Origin: Rhodovulum sulfidophilum DSM 1374
GTDB taxonomy: Bacteria; Pseudomonadota; Alphaproteobacteria; Rhodobacterales; Rhodobacteraceae
Length of the DNA stretch: 64,000 bases
Assembly (NCBI RefSeq): GCF_001633165.1
Contig: NZ_CP015418.1
Location: 2,356,001 to 2,420,000, forward strand
Reading direction: 5' to 3'
In this document: positions 1-9,193 of the stretch, piece by piece
Layout: each line of letters begins with the position of its first letter
How positions within the stretch are numbered: the first letter of the stretch is position 1
The notes under the pieces: model-generated
What the model saw: only the letters and a program-made list of their open reading frames with translations
Database searches by the model: none
What the model was told of the DNA's origin: nothing
Program-made: the position numbers and the translations under genes

Positions 1-429
1 GCAGCCCTTGCACGAACCGCCGACCTGCTGGATGCCCTTGGCCAGCTCGCCCTTGTCGAGACCGGCGACTTCCTGCAGGTTTTCGACCGCCTTCACGAAG
101 GCCATGCCTTTTTCCTGCACGCCGCCCATGTCGGTCCAGATCTTGGGCAGGGCAGCGGTCTTGCCGGGCATGTCCTCGGAAGAGGTGCCGGGCATGTAGA
201 GATGGCCGATATTGTATTTGGTGAGGATCAGCATGTTGTCGGCCGCGGTTTGCGCCTTGGCCCCGTCATACTCGGTCTCGCCTTTGACCATCGACACGAG
301 GGTGCCCATGTTGGCGCCAAGCAGGGAATAATAGCCTTGGCGGGCCTCGACGACGTCATCCTTCACGTCGGCAGCCGATGCCGCCAGCGGCAGCGCGGCG
401 AGAGCGGCGGTCAGAAGAATTTTACGCAT
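1..429 (-). CDS. Cytochrome c' (class II), 3' end outside window
   Basis: The reverse strand reads 143 codons from an ATG at 429 to the window edge. Residues 1-19 form a Sec signal peptide (MRKILLTAALAALPLAASA), so the product is periplasmic. The helical body is followed by GGSCKGC at the very edge, which is the start of the C-terminal CxxCH heme motif. Only the His and the tail are missing. A C-terminal heme site in a four-helix-sized protein is the hallmark of class II cytochromes c' and c556, which bind NO or carry electrons. The family call rests on the signal peptide, size and motif position; the exact subtype is not settled. Confidence 0.85.
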   Translation of the reverse strand, partial: MRKILLTAALAALPLAASAADVKDDVVEARQGYYSLLGANMGTLVSMVKGETEYDGAKAQTAADNMLILTKYNIGHLYMPGTSSEDMPGKTAALPKIWTDMGGVQEKGMAFVKAVENLQEVAGLDKGELAKGIQQVGGSCKGC

Positions 430-584
430 TACAGGTCTCCGTCCTGGGTGTGCAGGTTTTTGCTCAGGTTCGCGCGTATTTCCATAACGTGGAGGTCGCG
501 GTTTTCCGTCGCCAAGTCCATGACCTTTTTCACAGAGGACCTGTGCCCCAATCGGGGGTTGCGTTGCATCTTTCAGAACATATC

Positions 585-1325
585 TTACAGAGTCGTCTTT
601 TCCAGCATGGTGTCGACGGCGCTCAGCTGTCCGTGCGAGCGGCGCCCGGCGGCCGCCGCGGCGACGAGTGCGGCGAAGATCGCGCGCTGGCGCCGGGCAT
701 AGAACAGATGTTCGGGATGCCATTGCACCCCCAGCGCAAAGGGATCGCGGCGGCGCTCGACCGCCTGCACCATCCCGCCCCGGTCATGGGCGGCCACAAC
801 CAGATCGTCGCCGAGCCGGGCCACGGCCTGGGAATGCAGCGCGTTGACCCGCATCGCGTCGGGGCCCGCGATCTCGGCCAGCCGGGTGCCCGGGCAGACC
901 GTCACCGCCTTGCGCGGCAGGATGGTCCAGACCCGTTGCGAGGCGGTATAGGTGCCATAGGCGTCCTGATCGAGCGTGCCGCCGAGCGCCACGTTCAGCA
1001 TCTGCGCGCCGCGACAGATCCCCAGCACCGGCTTGCCGCGGGCGATGGCGGCCTCGACAAGCCGGCGTTCCAGCGCGTCGCGCTCGGGATCGAGCCGGGC
1101 CGAGGTCACCAGCTGCATGCCGTAGAGATCGGGCGAGATGTCGTCGCCGCCGCCGATGATCAGCCCGTCGACCCCGTCGATATCGGCGCTCCGCCCAGTG
1201 CCCCAGCGCACGCCCCGCCCGCCCGCAAGCCAGAGGCTGAACGCCACCAGCGGAAACACCCGCCAGCCCGAACGTGCCGAGGTCGTCACCGCGATCAGGG
1301 GGCGGTCTTGCCGTCTTTGCCACAT
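585..1325 (-). CDS. Class I glutamine amidotransferase, peptidase C26 type
   Basis: The 246-residue product has the class I amidotransferase triad: nucleophile Cys in GICRGAQMLN, then GVQWHPEH carrying the catalytic His and Glu near the C-terminus. An early IIGGGDDISPDLYG loop is typical of the PuuD/C26 branch. These enzymes hydrolyse glutamine or gamma-glutamyl amides. I chose the ATG at 1325 because a GGAG lies upstream and because family members start a few residues before the first beta strand. The start lies 31 bp inside the amidoligase gene, so the two are probably translationally coupled and the products may work together. It could instead be a stand-alone gamma-glutamyl hydrolase. Confidence 0.85.
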   Translation of the reverse strand: MWQRRQDRPLIAVTTSARSGWRVFPLVAFSLWLAGGRGVRWGTGRSADIDGVDGLIIGGGDDISPDLYGMQLVTSARLDPERDALERRLVEAAIARGKPVLGICRGAQMLNVALGGTLDQDAYGTYTASQRVWTILPRKAVTVCPGTRLAEIAGPDAMRVNALHSQAVARLGDDLVVAAHDRGGMVQAVERRRDPFALGVQWHPEHLFYARRQRAIFAALVAAAAAGRRSHGQLSAVDTMLEKTTL

Positions 1326-2314
1326 GAGCCGTCCCAGAGCTCCAGTTTGCAGAGAACCCGGTCGAGATGCGCGTACCAGTCCGACCGGGTGGTGGTCAGC
1401 GCGGCGCGGTAGTCGAGCCAGTCCGCGGCCAGTCCCTTCAATGCGGCGGTATCGGCGGCCAGCCTCTCGACCATGACCCAGCGGTTCCATTCATAGGCGA
1501 GCCGCCAGCCCGGTTCGTCGATGCGGCAATCGGGCAGGCGGTAATGGAAGGTCGGCCGGGCGCCGATCGAGGCGGCACCGGGCCCGAGCGCCTGCGCCAC
1601 CCGGTCCTTGGCCAGATGCGCAAGACAGGGCAGCATGTCGAGCCCGCGATTGCGGGTCGGGGTCTCGTCGAGATAGGCGTCGGCAAAGGCCTCCAGCGTC
1701 CAGTCCGGCCCGGCCGAGGCCAGCCGGTCGATCAGGCTGCGCGGATAGGGATCGACGAAGGGCAGAAGCCGCCGCGACGGGTCGATCGGATCGGCCTTCC
1801 TGAGCCAGTCCTCGATCAGCGCGAAGGCACGGACGATGGGCACCAGATCGGCGGCGTCCTGACCGGGGATCTCGGGGTTGAGATGCAGCCCGAAGCCGAG
1901 AAAGACGCCTTCGCGGCTGCCGCGCGCCCCGGCGGCGCGCAGCGCCCCGCGCAGACGCTCGGCCTCGGGCAGCTGATCGGGATGGAGCGGCGGGGTCACC
2001 ACCTCGACCGGCACCACGGCACGGCCGAGCTGCAGTCCCAGATCGGTCAGGGCGCTGCCGGCCTTGTCGCGGAAGGAGGTGTCGAGGCAGATCAGGACCC
2101 GGCCGAGATCGGGCGTTTCGACCTCGAAATCATGGGCGGCGATCTCGCGCGGCGTGCCGCCCAGCGTCCGGGCCACGACATCTGCCGCCTCGGCCTCTGT
2201 CAGCTCGCCGAATTCGATCTCGATGCCGGCGCGGCGAGGCTCGCCCGCATGGGTTTCGCGTGGGCGGAGCGGCAGGAACCGGTCGCGCGGCACGAGCTGG
2301 GTTATGCCGTCCAT
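1295..2314 (-). CDS. Amidoligase family protein
   Basis: The 339-residue product matches the amidoligase family (glutamine-synthetase-like fold). Visible marks are GIEIEF near residue 30, VEVVTPPLHPDQ, GFGLHLNPE and the late block FHYRLPDCRIDEPGWRLAYE. The family is thought to form amide bonds between carboxylates and amines using ATP. The partner amidotransferase overlaps its 3' end, a pairing described for this family, where the partner may release ammonia or process gamma-glutamyl links. The ATG at 2314 has AGGTGG six bases upstream; a GTG at 2320 in the same frame is an alternative. The substrate is unknown. Confidence 0.8.
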   Translation of the reverse strand: MDGITQLVPRDRFLPLRPRETHAGEPRRAGIEIEFGELTEAEAADVVARTLGGTPREIAAHDFEVETPDLGRVLICLDTSFRDKAGSALTDLGLQLGRAVVPVEVVTPPLHPDQLPEAERLRGALRAAGARGSREGVFLGFGLHLNPEIPGQDAADLVPIVRAFALIEDWLRKADPIDPSRRLLPFVDPYPRSLIDRLASAGPDWTLEAFADAYLDETPTRNRGLDMLPCLAHLAKDRVAQALGPGAASIGARPTFHYRLPDCRIDEPGWRLAYEWNRWVMVERLAADTAALKGLAADWLDYRAALTTTRSDWYAHLDRVLCKLELWDGSCGKDGKTAP

Positions 2315-2348
2315 ATCCACCTTTCGGAGCCTCCGGAGGGGCCGGAGA

Positions 2349-2678
2349 TCAGATCGAGAACGAGGTGCCGCAGCCGCAGGAGCTGGTGGCGTTCGGGTTC
2401 TCTATAACGAACTTCGCGCCGATCAGTTCCTTGCTGAAGTCGATGGTCGCGTTTTGCAGGAAGGGCAGCGAGACCGAATCGACCACGACCTTCTCGCCCG
2501 CGCCCTCCAGCACGAGATCGTCCTCGGCGGGGTCGTCCAGCGTGATCGCGTATTGAAAGCCCGAGCAGCCGCCCCCCTCGACGGCGATCCGGAGCGCCTT
2601 GCCCTGTTTCGCGGCGCCGATTTCGGACAGGCGCGCATAGGCGCGCTCGGTGACTCTGGGCGGAAGCGTCAGGTCCAT
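2349..2678 (-). CDS. erpA: Iron-sulfur cluster insertion protein ErpA/IscA type
   Basis: This is a 109-residue A-type Fe-S carrier. The three ligand cysteines are present: one in GGGCSGFQY and two in the C-terminal SSCGCGTSF. The role is transfer of assembled Fe-S clusters to apo-enzymes in the cytoplasm. Length and the TLPPRVTERAYARLSEI start fit ErpA better than the ISC-operon IscA, and no isc or suf genes lie nearby. It is divergent from dgt, with 81 bp between the two starts that must hold both promoters. Confidence 0.9.
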   Translation of the reverse strand: MDLTLPPRVTERAYARLSEIGAAKQGKALRIAVEGGGCSGFQYAITLDDPAEDDLVLEGAGEKVVVDSVSLPFLQNATIDFSKELIGAKFVIENPNATSSCGCGTSFSI

Positions 2679-2759
2679 CTTAAGCGAAATCCCTCATGTC
2701 AATTCCGGTCCCCCTTGAATATATGGGCAGAAGTCACGGGAACAAGCAACGGAGCGGCA

Positions 2760-3920
2760 ATGCTGGCGCCTTATGCATGCAAACCTTCCGAAAGCCGCGG
2801 GCGGCTTCACCCCGAGGAGGAAAGCGCCTTCCGGTCCTGTTTCCAGCGCGACCGCGACCGGATCATCCATTGTTCTGCCTTCCGGCGGCTGATGCACAAG
2901 ACCCAGGTCTTCGTCGTCCATGAGGGCGACAGCTTCCGCACCCGGCTGACCCATACCATCGAGGTCGGGCAGGTGGCGCGGACCATGGCCAATGCGCTGG
3001 GGCTGAATGTCGAGCTGGCCGAGGCGGTGGCGCTGGCGCATGATCTTGGCCACACGCCTTTCGGCCATACCGGCGAGGATGCGCTGGCCGAGCTGATGGC
3101 GCCTTTCGGCGGCTTCGATCACAATGCCCAGGCGATCCGGATCGTGACCCGGCTGGAGCGGCATTACGCCGGTTTCGACGGGCTGAACCTGACCTGGGAG
3201 ACGCTGGAGGGCATTGCCAAGCATAACGGGCCGGTGCCGCGCCCGCTGCCCTATGCGCTGGCAGAATACGACGCCCGCCACGATCTGGAGCTGCACACCC
3301 ATGCCGGGGCCGAGGCCCAGGTCGCGGCCATTGCCGACGATGTCGCCTATAACAATCACGACCTGCATGACGGGCTGCGGGCCGGGCTTTTCACCGAGGC
3401 CGAACTGACCGGGCTGCCGCTGCTGGGCGCCTGCTTTGCCGAGGTCGATGCCGCCGCGCCCGGGATCGACGCCAAGCGTCGCCGCCACGAGGCGCTCCGG
3501 CGTTTTTTCGGGGTGATGGTCAGCGACGTCATCGACGGCGCCCGCGCCACCCTGGCCGAGGCGGAACCGGCAAGTGCGGCCGAGATCCGGGCGCTGGGCC
3601 GCCCGGTGATCGGCTTCTCGCCCGTGCTTTACGAGGGGCTGCGCGAGATCCGGTCGTTCCTGTTTCACCGCATGTACCGCGCGCCCTCGGTGGTCGAGAT
3701 GCGCGCCGAGGTGACCGATATCGTGCGCGAGCTTTTCCCGCTTTATCTGACCCATCCCGAGTACCTGCCCCGGAAATGGCGCGAGGATGTCGCGGCGGCC
3801 ACGGACGAGACCGCGCTGGCCAGGATCGTGGCCGATTACATCGCGGGCATGACCGACCGTTTCGCGATGGAGGAACATGCCCGGCTGACCGGTGCGGCCC
3901 CGCCCGCGCGGCGGGTCTGA
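2760..3920 (+). CDS. dgt: Deoxyguanosinetriphosphate triphosphohydrolase-like protein
   Basis: The 386-residue HD-superfamily enzyme has the metal-binding signature THTIEVGQ followed by [13 protein letters not shown], then a second His/Asp set further on ([13 protein letters not shown]). Dgt-type enzymes split dNTPs into deoxynucleosides and tripolyphosphate, lowering the dNTP pool. The ATG at 2760 is preceded by GGAG at optimal spacing; the open frame extends well upstream but that part does not look like family sequence. It is followed after 76 bp by argS on the same strand, an order common in alphaproteobacteria. Confidence 0.93.
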   Translation: MLAPYACKPSESRGRLHPEEESAFRSCFQRDRDRIIHCSAFRRLMHKTQVFVVHEGDSFRTRLTHTIEVGQVARTMANALGLNVELAEAVALAHDLGHTPFGHTGEDALAELMAPFGGFDHNAQAIRIVTRLERHYAGFDGLNLTWETLEGIAKHNGPVPRPLPYALAEYDARHDLELHTHAGAEAQVAAIADDVAYNNHDLHDGLRAGLFTEAELTGLPLLGACFAEVDAAAPGIDAKRRRHEALRRFFGVMVSDVIDGARATLAEAEPASAAEIRALGRPVIGFSPVLYEGLREIRSFLFHRMYRAPSVVEMRAEVTDIVRELFPLYLTHPEYLPRKWREDVAAATDETALARIVADYIAGMTDRFAMEEHARLTGAAPPARRV

Positions 3921-3996
3921 ACGCAGGGGGCCGCGCGCGCCCGTTGACCCCGGGCCCCGCCGTGATAAACCGCACGCCAGCCGAAAGGGACCGACC

Positions 3997-5742
3997 ATGA
4001 ACCTCTTCAACGATCTGCGCGCGCTGGTGATCGACTGTCTCGACGCGATGGCGGCCGAGGGCGCGCTGCCCGCGGGCCTCGACTTCTCGAATGTCGCGGT
4101 CGAGCCGCCGCGCGATGCCGCCCATGGCGACATGGCCACCAATGCCGCGATGGTGCTGGCCAGGCCCGCCGGACAGAAACCGCGCGATATCGCCGAGACG
4201 CTGGCCGGGCGGCTGGCCGCCGATCCGCGCATCGCCAGTGCCGAAGTGGCGGGGCCCGGTTTCCTGAACCTGCGGCTGGCGCCCGCCGTCTGGCAGGGGC
4301 TGGTGGCGAAGGTGCTGGGGCAGGGCGCCGGTTTCGGCCGCTCGTCCCTCGGCGCCGGTCAGAAGGTCAATATCGAATTCGTCTCGGCCAACCCGACCGG
4401 GCCGATGCATGTGGGCCATGTCCGCGGCGCCGTGGTGGGCGACGCGCTGGCCAGCCTTCTCGACTTTGCCGGCTGGGACGTGACCCGGGAATATTACATC
4501 AACGATGGCGGCGCCCAGGTCGACGTGCTGGCGCGCTCGGCCTATGAGCGTTACCGCGAGGCCAACGGGCTGGAGCCCGAGATCCGAGAGGGGCTTTATC
4601 CGGGCGATTACCTGATCCCGGTCGGCGCGGCGCTGAAGGAAAAATACGGCGCGAGCCTGCTCGACAAGGGCGAGGAGCACTGGCTGGCCGATGTCCGCCT
4701 CTTTGCGACCGACATGATGATGGAGATGATCCGCGAGGATCTGGCCGCGCTGGGCGTGACCATGGATGTGTTCTCGTCGGAAAAGGCGCTTTACGGCACC
4801 GGCAAGATCGAGGCCGCGCTCGACCGGCTGAAGGGCATGGGGCTGATCTACGAGGGCGTGCTGGAACCGCCCAAGGGCAAGACCCCGGATGACTGGGAGC
4901 CGCGCGAGCAGACCCTGTTCCGCTCGACCGCGCATGGCGACGATGTCGACCGCCCGGTGATGAAGTCGGACGGGTCCTGGACCTATTTCGCCCCCGATAT
5001 CGCCTATCACTATGACAAGGTGGGGCGCGGCTTCAATCAGCTGATCGACATCCTCGGCGCCGATCACGGTGGCTATGTCAAGCGGATGAAGGCCGCCGTC
5101 GCGGCGCTGTCCGAGGGCCGGGTGCCGCTCGACATCAAGCTGATCCAGCTGGTCAAGCTCTGGAAGAACGGCGAACCGTTCAAGATGTCGAAACGCGCGG
5201 GCACCTATGTCACGCTGCGCGACGTGGTCGAGCAGGTGGGCCGCGACGTGACCCGTTTCGTGATGCTGACCCGCAAGAATGACGCGCCTCTGGATTTCGA
5301 TTTCGACAAGGTTCTGGAGCAGTCGAAGGACAACCCGGTCTTCTATGTGCAATATGCCCATGCCCGGATCTCCTCGGTGCTGCGCAAGGCCGCCGGAGCG
5401 GGCATTGCCGTCGATGACGCGACGCTGGCCGCGGCTGACCTCACGAAGCTCGAGCACGAGGCCGAGATCGCGGTGGCCAAGAAGCTGGCCGAATGGCCGC
5501 GCCTGATCGAGATCGCGGCCCGCAGCAACGAGCCGCACCGGGTCGCATTCTATCTTTACGAACTGGCCTCGGAGCTGCATGCGCTCTGGAACCGGGGCAA
5601 CGAACTGCCCGAATTGCGCTTCCTGCAGGAGGGCGACGCGGCCACAAGTCAGGCCAAAATCGCGCTGGCCCGGTCCGTGGCCGTTGTCATTTCCGCCGGC
5701 CTTGGTATTCTCGGCGTCACTCCTGTCGATGAAATGCGCTGA
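3997..5742 (+). CDS. argS: Arginyl-tRNA synthetase
   Basis: The 581-residue class I synthetase charges tRNA-Arg. It has the N-terminal tRNA-recognition domain, the HIGH-box equivalent in [15 protein letters not shown] (around residue 127-141), a KMSK element ([16 protein letters not shown]) and the anticodon-binding DALR domain at the C-terminus, ending GVTPVDEMR. The ATG at 3997 follows an AAAGGGACC stretch. Length is normal for ArgRS. It is followed by a SPOR-domain gene. Confidence 0.97.
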   Translation: MNLFNDLRALVIDCLDAMAAEGALPAGLDFSNVAVEPPRDAAHGDMATNAAMVLARPAGQKPRDIAETLAGRLAADPRIASAEVAGPGFLNLRLAPAVWQGLVAKVLGQGAGFGRSSLGAGQKVNIEFVSANPTGPMHVGHVRGAVVGDALASLLDFAGWDVTREYYINDGGAQVDVLARSAYERYREANGLEPEIREGLYPGDYLIPVGAALKEKYGASLLDKGEEHWLADVRLFATDMMMEMIREDLAALGVTMDVFSSEKALYGTGKIEAALDRLKGMGLIYEGVLEPPKGKTPDDWEPREQTLFRSTAHGDDVDRPVMKSDGSWTYFAPDIAYHYDKVGRGFNQLIDILGADHGGYVKRMKAAVAALSEGRVPLDIKLIQLVKLWKNGEPFKMSKRAGTYVTLRDVVEQVGRDVTRFVMLTRKNDAPLDFDFDKVLEQSKDNPVFYVQYAHARISSVLRKAAGAGIAVDDATLAAADLTKLEHEAEIAVAKKLAEWPRLIEIAARSNEPHRVAFYLYELASELHALWNRGNELPELRFLQEGDAATSQAKIALARSVAVVISAGLGILGVTPVDEMR

Positions 5743-5822
5743 AAAACAAGGCGCAATCAGGCCGGAGCGGCACAGGCAAGAACCATACCGGGCGGTCAAG
5801 CGCGCCTGGAAACGAGGCGGCA

Positions 5823-6749
5823 ATGGCAGAAATCGATTTCGACGCGATGCGCGGGGCGGGCGGGCATGACGCTGCGCCTTCCCTCAAGACGATGGTGAAC
5901 TGGGCCGGTGGCCTGGTGTCTCTGACCCTGGTGGCCGGGCTTTTCGTCTGGGGCTATCAGATCGTGGTCCGGGATGTCAGCGGCGTGCCGGTGATCCGTG
6001 CGCTCGAAGGGCCGATGCGGATCGCGCCCGACGATCCCGGCGGGCGCCAGGCTGAACATCAGGGGCTTTCGGTCAACCGCGTCGCCGCCGAGGGCGAGGC
6101 AGCGCCGCCGCCCGACATGCTGCGGCTTGCGCCCGCGCCGGTCGACCTTGCCGGCGACGACCGGCCGGTGATCGCTCCGCAGCCTGCCGCCGGCGCGGCC
6201 GCAGATCCTTCGCAACCGGTTCTGGCCGCGCTCAATCTTGCCGATACGCCGGCAACCGACGCCGCGGGCGGGGCGCTGTTCGACCGCGCCGAGCCCGCAG
6301 CCGAGCCGGTCGCGCCAGAGGCTGAGCCGACGGAAGAGGAGGCGCTGACCCTGCCGGCCGGCGCGCTGCGTCAGTCGCCGCGCCCGGCGGCCCGGCCGCA
6401 GGAAGATCTGGCGACCCGCGCCGCCATTGCCTCGGCCCGGGCCGCGATGGATGCGCCCGCGCCCGCCGAGATCGCGGCCGACAGCGTCCTGCCCGGCACC
6501 GCGCTGGTGCAGCTTGGCGCCTTCGACAGCGGCGACGAGGCCCGCGGGGTCTGGGACAGCCTGTCCGGTCAGCGCAGCTTTGCCGGTTTCTTCTCTGACA
6601 AGACCCGCGTGATCCAGACCGTCGACCGTGGCGGCAGGACCTTCTTCCGGCTGCGCGCCTCGGGCTTTGCCGATCTGGCAGCGGCACGCCGGTTCTGCGC
6701 GGCGGTCTCGGCCGAGGGCGCGGATTGCATCCCGGTGGTGGCGCGGTGA
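5823..6749 (+). CDS. SPOR domain protein with one N-terminal membrane segment
   Basis: The 308-residue bitopic inner-membrane protein has a short cytoplasmic N-terminus and one transmembrane segment (SLTLVAGLFVWGYQIVV, about residues 36-52). A long Ala/Pro/Glu-rich periplasmic linker follows, then a C-terminal SPOR domain of about 80 residues starting near ALVQLGAFDSGDEA. SPOR domains bind denuded glycan strands at division sites. Its place between argS and nagZ (peptidoglycan recycling) and scpAB (chromosome segregation) is a conserved arrangement and suggests a division role. The stop overlaps the nagZ start. Confidence 0.9.
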   Translation: MAEIDFDAMRGAGGHDAAPSLKTMVNWAGGLVSLTLVAGLFVWGYQIVVRDVSGVPVIRALEGPMRIAPDDPGGRQAEHQGLSVNRVAAEGEAAPPPDMLRLAPAPVDLAGDDRPVIAPQPAAGAAADPSQPVLAALNLADTPATDAAGGALFDRAEPAAEPVAPEAEPTEEEALTLPAGALRQSPRPAARPQEDLATRAAIASARAAMDAPAPAEIAADSVLPGTALVQLGAFDSGDEARGVWDSLSGQRSFAGFFSDKTRVIQTVDRGGRTFFRLRASGFADLAAARRFCAAVSAEGADCIPVVAR

Positions 6750-7762
6750 GCCACGGGGTCGGGGCCTTCATCGCCGGTTGTTCCGGCCTGGTCCTGACAC
6801 CGGCCGAACGGGCCTTCTTCGCCGAGACCCGGCCCTTCGGCTTTATCCTCTTTGCCCGCAACATCGCCGATCCCGGGCAGGTGCGCCGCCTCACCGGAGA
6901 TCTGCGGCAGGCCGTCGGCCGCAAGGCGCCGATCCTGATCGATCAGGAGGGCGGCCGGGTGCAGCGGCTGCGTCCGCCGCATTGGCGGGCCTGGGCGCCT
7001 GCGCTAGATCAGATCGCGGCGGCGGGGCCCGAGATGGCCGCGCGCTCGATGTATCTGCGCGCCCGGCTGATCGCCTCCGAGCTGTCCGAACTCGGCATCG
7101 ATGTCGATTGTGCGCCGGTGGCCGATATCGCCCGCCCCGAGACCCATGAGATCCTGAAGAACCGCTGTTACGGCACCGACCCTTCGGCGGTGATCGCCTG
7201 CGCCCGGGCGACCGCCGAGGGGCTGCTTGCGGGCGGCGTTCTGCCGGTGGTCAAGCATATCCCGGGGCATGGTCGCGCCAGCGCCGACAGCCATCTGCAT
7301 CTGCCCAGGGTGACAACCGGCGCGCCCGAGCTGGAGGCCTCCGATTTCGCGGTGTTCCGGGCGCTTTGCGACCAGCCGATGGCGATGACGGCCCATGTCG
7401 TCTATGACGCCCTCGATCCCGACCGGCCCGCCACCGTGTCGCCTTTGGCCATCGCGGCGATCCGCGAGGATATCAGGTTCACCGGTTTCCTGATGTCGGA
7501 CGATGTCTCGATGCAGGCGCTGAGCGGCAGCATCGGCGACCGCGCCCGCGCCGCGATCGCGGCGGGCTGCGATGCGGTGCTGCATTGCAATGGCGACATG
7601 GACGAGATGGCCGAGGTGGCCGGGGCCTGCGGCACGCTGAAAGGGGCTGCCGCAGAGCGTGCCGCCAGGGCGCTGGCCTGCCGCCGCCCGCCCGAGCCCT
7701 TCGATGCCGCGGCGGCCGCGACCGCGCTTGACGGGATGCTGGGCAAGATCGCCCATGGCTGA
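6746..7762 (+). CDS. nagZ: Beta-N-acetylhexosaminidase (peptidoglycan recycling)
   Basis: The 338-residue glycoside hydrolase family 3 enzyme removes GlcNAc from muropeptides in the cytoplasm. Diagnostic motifs are LIDQEGGRVQRL, the KHIPGHGRASADSHLHLP loop carrying the His/Asp pair, and FLMSDDVSMQALSG with the nucleophile Asp. I take the GTG at 6746, which overlaps the preceding stop (GTGA), because this gives the usual NagZ length. A TTG at 6725 is in frame but less likely. Its stop overlaps scpA by 8 bp, indicating one transcript. Confidence 0.94.
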   Translation: MSHGVGAFIAGCSGLVLTPAERAFFAETRPFGFILFARNIADPGQVRRLTGDLRQAVGRKAPILIDQEGGRVQRLRPPHWRAWAPALDQIAAAGPEMAARSMYLRARLIASELSELGIDVDCAPVADIARPETHEILKNRCYGTDPSAVIACARATAEGLLAGGVLPVVKHIPGHGRASADSHLHLPRVTTGAPELEASDFAVFRALCDQPMAMTAHVVYDALDPDRPATVSPLAIAAIREDIRFTGFLMSDDVSMQALSGSIGDRARAAIAAGCDAVLHCNGDMDEMAEVAGACGTLKGAAAERAARALACRRPPEPFDAAAAATALDGMLGKIAHG

Positions 7763-8549
7763 GCGGGGCGCCGATCCGGGTGACGCCGAGGCCGAGGATG
7801 TCGCCGCGCGGCAGGCGGCCGAGGCGCTGATCGTCGATGTCGACGGTTTCGAGGGCCCGCTCGACATGCTGCTGACGCTGGCCCGGACCCAGAAGGTCGA
7901 TCTGCGCAAGATCTCTGTCCTGCATCTGGCCGAGCAATATCTGGCTTTCGTCGAGACTGCCAAGAGCCTCCGGATCGAGCTGGCCGCCGATTATCTGGTG
8001 ATGGCGGCCTGGCTGGCCTTCCTGAAATCGCGGCTGCTGCTGCCGCCCGACCCGACCGAGGACGGCCCCTCGGCCGAGGATCTGGCCGCGCATCTGGCCT
8101 TCCAGCTGGAACGGCTCGAGGCGATGCGGGGCGTGGCGGCGCGGCTGATGGGGCGCGACCAGAAGGGCCGCGACTTCTTCGTGCGCGGCCTGCCCGAGGG
8201 AGTGGAGCGGGTGCGGCGGGTGCAATATACGGCCACGCTGCTCGATCTGATGCAGGCCTATGCCCGTATCCGCACCAAGGACGATTTCCGGCCCTATGCG
8301 CTGGATCGCGAGGCGGTCTACACGATGGAAGAGGCGCTGGAGCGGATGCGCGGGCTGATCGGCTATGCCGGAGACTGGATCGACCTGTCGAGCTGGCTGC
8401 CCGAGGGCTGGCAGGCCGATCCCGCCCGCCGCCGCTCGGCCACTGCCGCGCATTTCGCGGCCTCGCTCGAACTGGTCAAGCAGGGCCAGCTGGAACTGCG
8501 CCAGGCCGAGACCTTCGCCCCGATCCAGATCCGCCGGAAACCGCATTGA
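7755..8549 (+). CDS. scpA: Segregation and condensation protein A
   Basis: The 264-residue kleisin subunit bridges the SMC dimer with ScpB for chromosome condensation. The N-terminal SMC-neck-binding helix motif DGFEGPLDMLLTLARTQKVD and the DYLVMAAWLAFLKSRLLLP block are classic ScpA. The ATG at 7755 lies within the end of nagZ, and its stop overlaps the scpB start by one base (TGATG), so coupled translation is expected. Length is normal. Confidence 0.95.
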   Translation: MAERGADPGDAEAEDVAARQAAEALIVDVDGFEGPLDMLLTLARTQKVDLRKISVLHLAEQYLAFVETAKSLRIELAADYLVMAAWLAFLKSRLLLPPDPTEDGPSAEDLAAHLAFQLERLEAMRGVAARLMGRDQKGRDFFVRGLPEGVERVRRVQYTATLLDLMQAYARIRTKDDFRPYALDREAVYTMEEALERMRGLIGYAGDWIDLSSWLPEGWQADPARRRSATAAHFAASLELVKQGQLELRQAETFAPIQIRRKPH

Positions 8550-9190
8550 TGAGCCGCCCGCCCGAAACCGGGGATGATGCCGAGGGCAGCCTGTTCGAGG
8601 CGCCGCCCGCGGCCGAGCAGGAGCGCATGGTCGAGGCCATCCTCTTTGCCTCGGCCGAGCCGGTGCGTGTGGCCGAGATGAATGCGCGGATGCCGCATGG
8701 CTGCGATGCCGCGCGCGCGCTCGAGGCGCTCGTCCGCCGCTATGAGGGGCGGGGGGTGCATCTGGTGCGGGTGGGCGAGGCCTGGGCCTTCCGCACCGCC
8801 CCGGATCTGGGCTTCCTGATGCAGAAGGAAACCGTCGAGATGCGCAAGCTCTCGCGGGCCGCGATCGAGACGCTGGCAATCATCGCCTATCACCAGCCGG
8901 TGACGCGGGCCGAGATCGAGGAGATCCGGGGCGTCTCGGTCAGCCGCGGCACCGTCGATCAGCTGCTGGATCTGGAATGGATCCGCTTCGGCCGCCGCCG
9001 GATGACACCCGGCCGGCCCGTCACCTATGTCGTGACCGAGGCGTTTCTCGATCATTTCGGGCTGGAAAGCGCCCGCGACCTGCCGGGCCTGCGCGAGCTG
9101 CGCGCCGCGGGTCTGCTCGACAATCGGCCGATGCCCGGCAGCGAGGACGCGGCCGAGGCCCAGGGCGAGATGTTCGAGGACGAAAGCTGA
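8549..9190 (+). CDS. scpB: Segregation and condensation protein B
   Basis: The 213-residue partner of ScpA has two winged-helix domains. The strongest family block is AIETLAIIAYHQPVTRAEIE followed by IRGVSVSRGTVDQLLDLEWI. It forms the SMC-ScpAB complex in the nucleoid. The ATG at 8549 shares its A with the scpA stop codon; a TTG one codon earlier is also in frame. It ends 3 bp from the convergent tctA stop codon. Confidence 0.95.
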   Translation: MSRPPETGDDAEGSLFEAPPAAEQERMVEAILFASAEPVRVAEMNARMPHGCDAARALEALVRRYEGRGVHLVRVGEAWAFRTAPDLGFLMQKETVEMRKLSRAAIETLAIIAYHQPVTRAEIEEIRGVSVSRGTVDQLLDLEWIRFGRRRMTPGRPVTYVVTEAFLDHFGLESARDLPGLRELRAAGLLDNRPMPGSEDAAEAQGEMFEDES

Positions 9191-9193
9191 GCG

